Part shown: piece by piece, positions 62,501 to 64,000 of the stretch
Layout: the number at the start of each line of letters is the position of its first letter
Position numbering within the stretch: position 1 is the stretch's first letter
NCBI RefSeq assembly: GCF_037102585.1
Contig: NW_027043829.1
Coordinates: 3,224,001-3,288,000, forward strand
DNA: 64,000 nucleotides
Direction of reading: 5' to 3'
Origin: Saccharomycopsis crataegensis
Lineage: Eukaryota > Ascomycota > Saccharomycetes > Ascoideales > Saccharomycopsidaceae
The notes under the pieces: model-generated
The model's database searches: none
What the model was told of the DNA's origin: nothing
Seen by the model: only the letters and a program-made list of their open reading frames with translations
Position numbers and translations under genes: made by a program

Positions 62501-62880
62501 TCCCTGGACCCATTCCTGGAATTAGCTTTCCCACTGATCAAAGGGGGTCTGAGTAAGGTAGCAGGAATAGGAATCTCATAATGATTGTATTGAGTACGGG
62601 GTCTTATGTGAACTCTTTGATTGTACTTCTCCGGAGATGATGATCTAGCTCTAGGCCTGTTGCCCGCAAGGTAATCTGGATTCGAAAGATCAAAGGCAGA
62701 ATGGGTGCTCAATTTATGGGCACTGGAGATGTTTTGGACGCTGAATCTATTATTTCTTAGGTTTTGAAATCTTTCTCTTGTGTCATTTCTGTAATAGTCT
62801 GAGGAAGTAACGGAGGAGGTGGTGAAATCACTCCCTGCTAGAAGTGATTCCCTGCTCTTTAATCGATCATGGGGGTACAT
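59542..62880 (-). CDS. Large Ser/Asn-rich protein, function unknown
   Basis: The open frame reaches 62940 but its first ATG is at 62878-62880 (MYPHDRLKSRESLL), giving 1112 residues. It is highly Ser-, Asn- and Glu-rich and mostly disordered. A basic stretch (KKHKFWFKFGKKKKNSSSPKK) near residue 300 could bind acidic lipids or act as a nuclear signal. Two proline-rich motifs (RRPQPPIPIKKSD and AAPPVPHRLL) look like SH3 ligands, as in actin-patch or polarity adaptors. The end (NENTAYLYSYMNI) is hydrophobic and aromatic. No known domain is visible. Confidence 0.72.
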   Translation of the reverse strand: MYPHDRLKSRESLLAGSDFTTSSVTSSDYYRNDTRERFQNLRNNRFSVQNISSAHKLSTHSAFDLSNPDYLAGNRPRARSSSPEKYNQRVHIRPRTQYNHYEIPIPATLLRPPLISGKANSRNGSRESISHFRNVPDLHRPLSGALEAPILAPQNSLPQHILPPAPKRELSSSISSSSSSPNIDDYGMSKRFTFGGGSSYQSNSGSNISLQTPSIMSSQNPKHSKTKSMPPPMHSRTKSNISIVSSNDYQVKHNTITTNALLDFNELNEFGNVNVDSDTKSITEAEEERKGSGKKKHKFWFKFGKKKKNSSSPKKSKPQNDNKKAIVEDTESVNGNDKWLNNSSENVSVPKIEMEKASIDVQKDKTLDTTIGEKRLLADFSNITANETDNSMVEVVLEQEILSKDLEVASQSDGGSSAESSTGSLFKSDSSYKTPISNIYNYTSSNRSRKDSWNSNAAHDTETPEKSGTSFKNQINESRYQNLIRRNLLSSESANSSLAHLPMVKEEKRISALPIPPIETSHEPLASVVSGPNINQNQGFTVRDDKGYIVFAAESESLGMKALPISKRSDSSFSEYSKLAKENTVIRRPQPPIPIKKSDTSVFDAAPPVPHRLLTRITGVQESSSQKTQRDLSSTSSIHTFLSGSSDSEDPRMVYSPINDTFSLTSHKNSSVESISTLEGNEKDVTFSGGYDTFTNKAETGEKYEKIIEGIIEKENLKILSETEDSESVYSELDSELVINNEYSLVDETLQEAVYDESETQTSASIRNYEKLTTNSYGNANEVSHRFEAFEKPQPPSHGYDYESLIGDYANEYSESVNSDYAPKYSPSFASEEPTNKSLDLLHYYEINSSKSTFRNPSNYSFSNFRNGASNDNTGHDSRVGSESRELRVINSTTTISSLPPVENNQDDKRYFSFATSIASDIQFQQNIAAQGEIQDRLIEDMQDNQKRVASISDSSVLYYSDSDLVHNPIFPNDKPSNSDAWESVSESTGVSGGSTLLSAVNSLYGDHIHKQGYKNIEDLCHQKSMTLQDAIKQIKMEKGEFNNNMINPNRQILTNTTDSYISYDHSNYTSSIRSLRLNQNTNSNNPASVFSGKRKPLLNENTAYLYSYMNI

Positions 62881-63184
62881 TTCGGCAATAAAATCAATTG
62901 CTCCACTACTTTGGCAAAAACGTAAAATCTGTTCTGTCAAAAGTATACACCTGTATCCTAGAGATATAAAAATCTGGGCGAGAATGGATAACGACTAAAT
63001 ATCTGAGTAAAGAAAAGTAGTGGAAGCAGCATTATGTGGGTATTTGTTTATGTTTTTCCTAATTGGGAGGTACCAATTCATAGGGTCTCAAAGATTTGTG
63101 GGTCAACTTTTACATTGCGTTCATGGTGATTATTGTGTATTATTAGTATATATTATTATTATTAATTACAATGTTCGAGTGGCC
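62881..63184. other. Intergenic stretch, nothing recognised
   Basis: It contains the promoter of the Ser/Asn-rich gene and a TATTATTATTATTA-type run near 63135-63168. Confidence 0.45.
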
Positions 63185-64000
63185 CTAGCCTAGACAAACT
63201 TGTAAATATGTCATCAACACCTTAGGAATAAGCATTATGGAAGCTGCAGAGGTAGTAGATGTACTTCTAGGATGACTGGCATTGTAAGAGTCTAACCATA
63301 AGGTTAACCAATCCCGACTCTTCTCCAAATGACATTTGACAATATCCTCACTGAGTCTGATGTGTCCTCGGAGCTTCCTGGTTGCGAGTTGAGCAGCCTT
63401 TTTAATGACAAATGCTTTATTGTTTCCGTAGCCATTACCTTCATCAAAAAATTCATCTAGGACAATAATTCCTGAGTTCCATGGATCTGTATTATCTAGA
63501 TCTCTGAGATAAGCTTGAGGAGTCAAAAACTGAGAGCCATGTTTTGAGCTCCACATGTTTTTGGACTCTCCTTTAGAAACACAATCCTTCAAGGTATAAA
63601 TTTTGTTAACAACCTGCCAAAGATTTCCTTTTTTGAATACCCTGTGCTTTTCATAATCATCTAGCACATTAATTGGGAAAACTTCAAACTTCGTCATATA
63701 GTAATTTCTAACAAAATTGAAAAACCAAAAAGTCTTGATATGAACTCCGCCATACAATAACAAACCCCACAATATTTTGTCATAATCATGAATTATTGAT
63801 ACATCGTCAGCAGGTTTCATCACAGCAGCAAGTATTTCCCTTCTGATCATCTCCTCTAGCTCATTCTTGTCCAATCTAAGACCAAAACTAGTACTTGTGA
63901 TATTCAAATCACTGCTTATCTCAAAAGTTATGTTAGACGCTTTCAAAAGAGACAAATAACTTGATAAGCTTGCTAAAGTAATGAAAAGTGTAGGATTTCC
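63185..64000 (-). CDS. Secreted, possibly GPI-anchored protein, 5' end outside the window (partial)
   Basis: The frame is open to the right edge. The visible 271 residues start with a hydrophobic stretch (PTLFITLASLSSYLSLL) that looks like the core of a signal peptide, followed by SNITFEISSDLNITS with two N-glycosylation sites. The body has Trp- and Tyr-rich segments (DKILWGLLLYGGVHIKTFWF) and no recognised family motif. The end is a Ser/Thr-rich spacer (RSTSTTSAA) and an 18-residue hydrophobic tail, the pattern of a GPI-anchor signal. An extracellular or wall location is therefore inferred. Codon-level start is unknown because the window stops. Confidence 0.6.
   Translation of the reverse strand, partial: GNPTLFITLASLSSYLSLLKASNITFEISSDLNITSTSFGLRLDKNELEEMIRREILAAVMKPADDVSIIHDYDKILWGLLLYGGVHIKTFWFFNFVRNYYMTKFEVFPINVLDDYEKHRVFKKGNLWQVVNKIYTLKDCVSKGESKNMWSSKHGSQFLTPQAYLRDLDNTDPWNSGIIVLDEFFDEGNGYGNNKAFVIKKAAQLATRKLRGHIRLSEDIVKCHLEKSRDWLTLWLDSYNASHPRSTSTTSAASIMLIPKVLMTYLQVCLG

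Overview
This is nuclear DNA from a budding yeast (Saccharomycotina). Genes are compact and mostly intronless. The four visible introns are of yeast type (5' GTATGT, a TACTAAC-like branch point, AG end). The genes include single-copy yeast functions: MIP1, PRO3, RIP1, PEX1, APS2, CDC8, YPK9, BNA7 and UTP14. The window probably comes from a lineage that reads CUG as serine: in the DUF676/ROG1-type lipase at 51386-54052 the catalytic serine of GHSxGG is written CTG, and CTG codons elsewhere also fit Ser better than Leu. CTG codons should therefore be read as Ser in the proteins described here. Genus and species are not resolved.

Layout. 1-2804: a divergent pair of a Dal5-type permease (partial) and an acetamidase-type amidase, sharing a promoter packed with GATAA sites, which suggests a nitrogen-catabolite module. 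3159-5511: HOL1, the polyamine transporter, with a long ATG-free leader that opens with a four-codon uORF, Met-Ala-Pro-Ser-stop. 5728-10832: a probable mitochondrial protein and MIP1. 11663-13498: a small coiled-coil membrane protein and a decayed unidentified gene. 14014-20603: PRO3, a bromodomain protein and a divergent YAT/Ssy1-like permease; the last two carry long Asn tracts. 21669-26234: RIP1 (spliced) and PEX1, convergent. 27106-28460: a decayed F-box/LRR-like gene and a tiny ORF. 28525-38314: APS2, CDC8 (spliced, with an MCB box), YPK9, BNA7 and UTP14.

38331-41104 is gene-poor and holds a tRNA-Gln(CUG) gene and inverted repeats. 41105-41965 is an alpha-type mating pheromone precursor of unusual form: a signal peptide, then ten pheromone copies, with no long pro-region. 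42803-46211 is a Zn2Cys6 regulator whose zinc cluster lies across an intron. 47342-48622 is an Ino4-like bHLH protein with UASINO-like and E-box sites upstream. Then follow an SDR oxidoreductase, the ROG1-like lipase, a DDT/WHIM-like protein, two large low-complexity proteins, and a secreted, possibly GPI-anchored protein cut by the window end.

The most interesting points are the HOL1 PS-stop uORF, the pro-less pheromone precursor with a perfect 243-bp internal duplication, the CTG-encoded catalytic serine, and the GATAA-packed bidirectional promoter. No viral or retroelement sequence was recognised.
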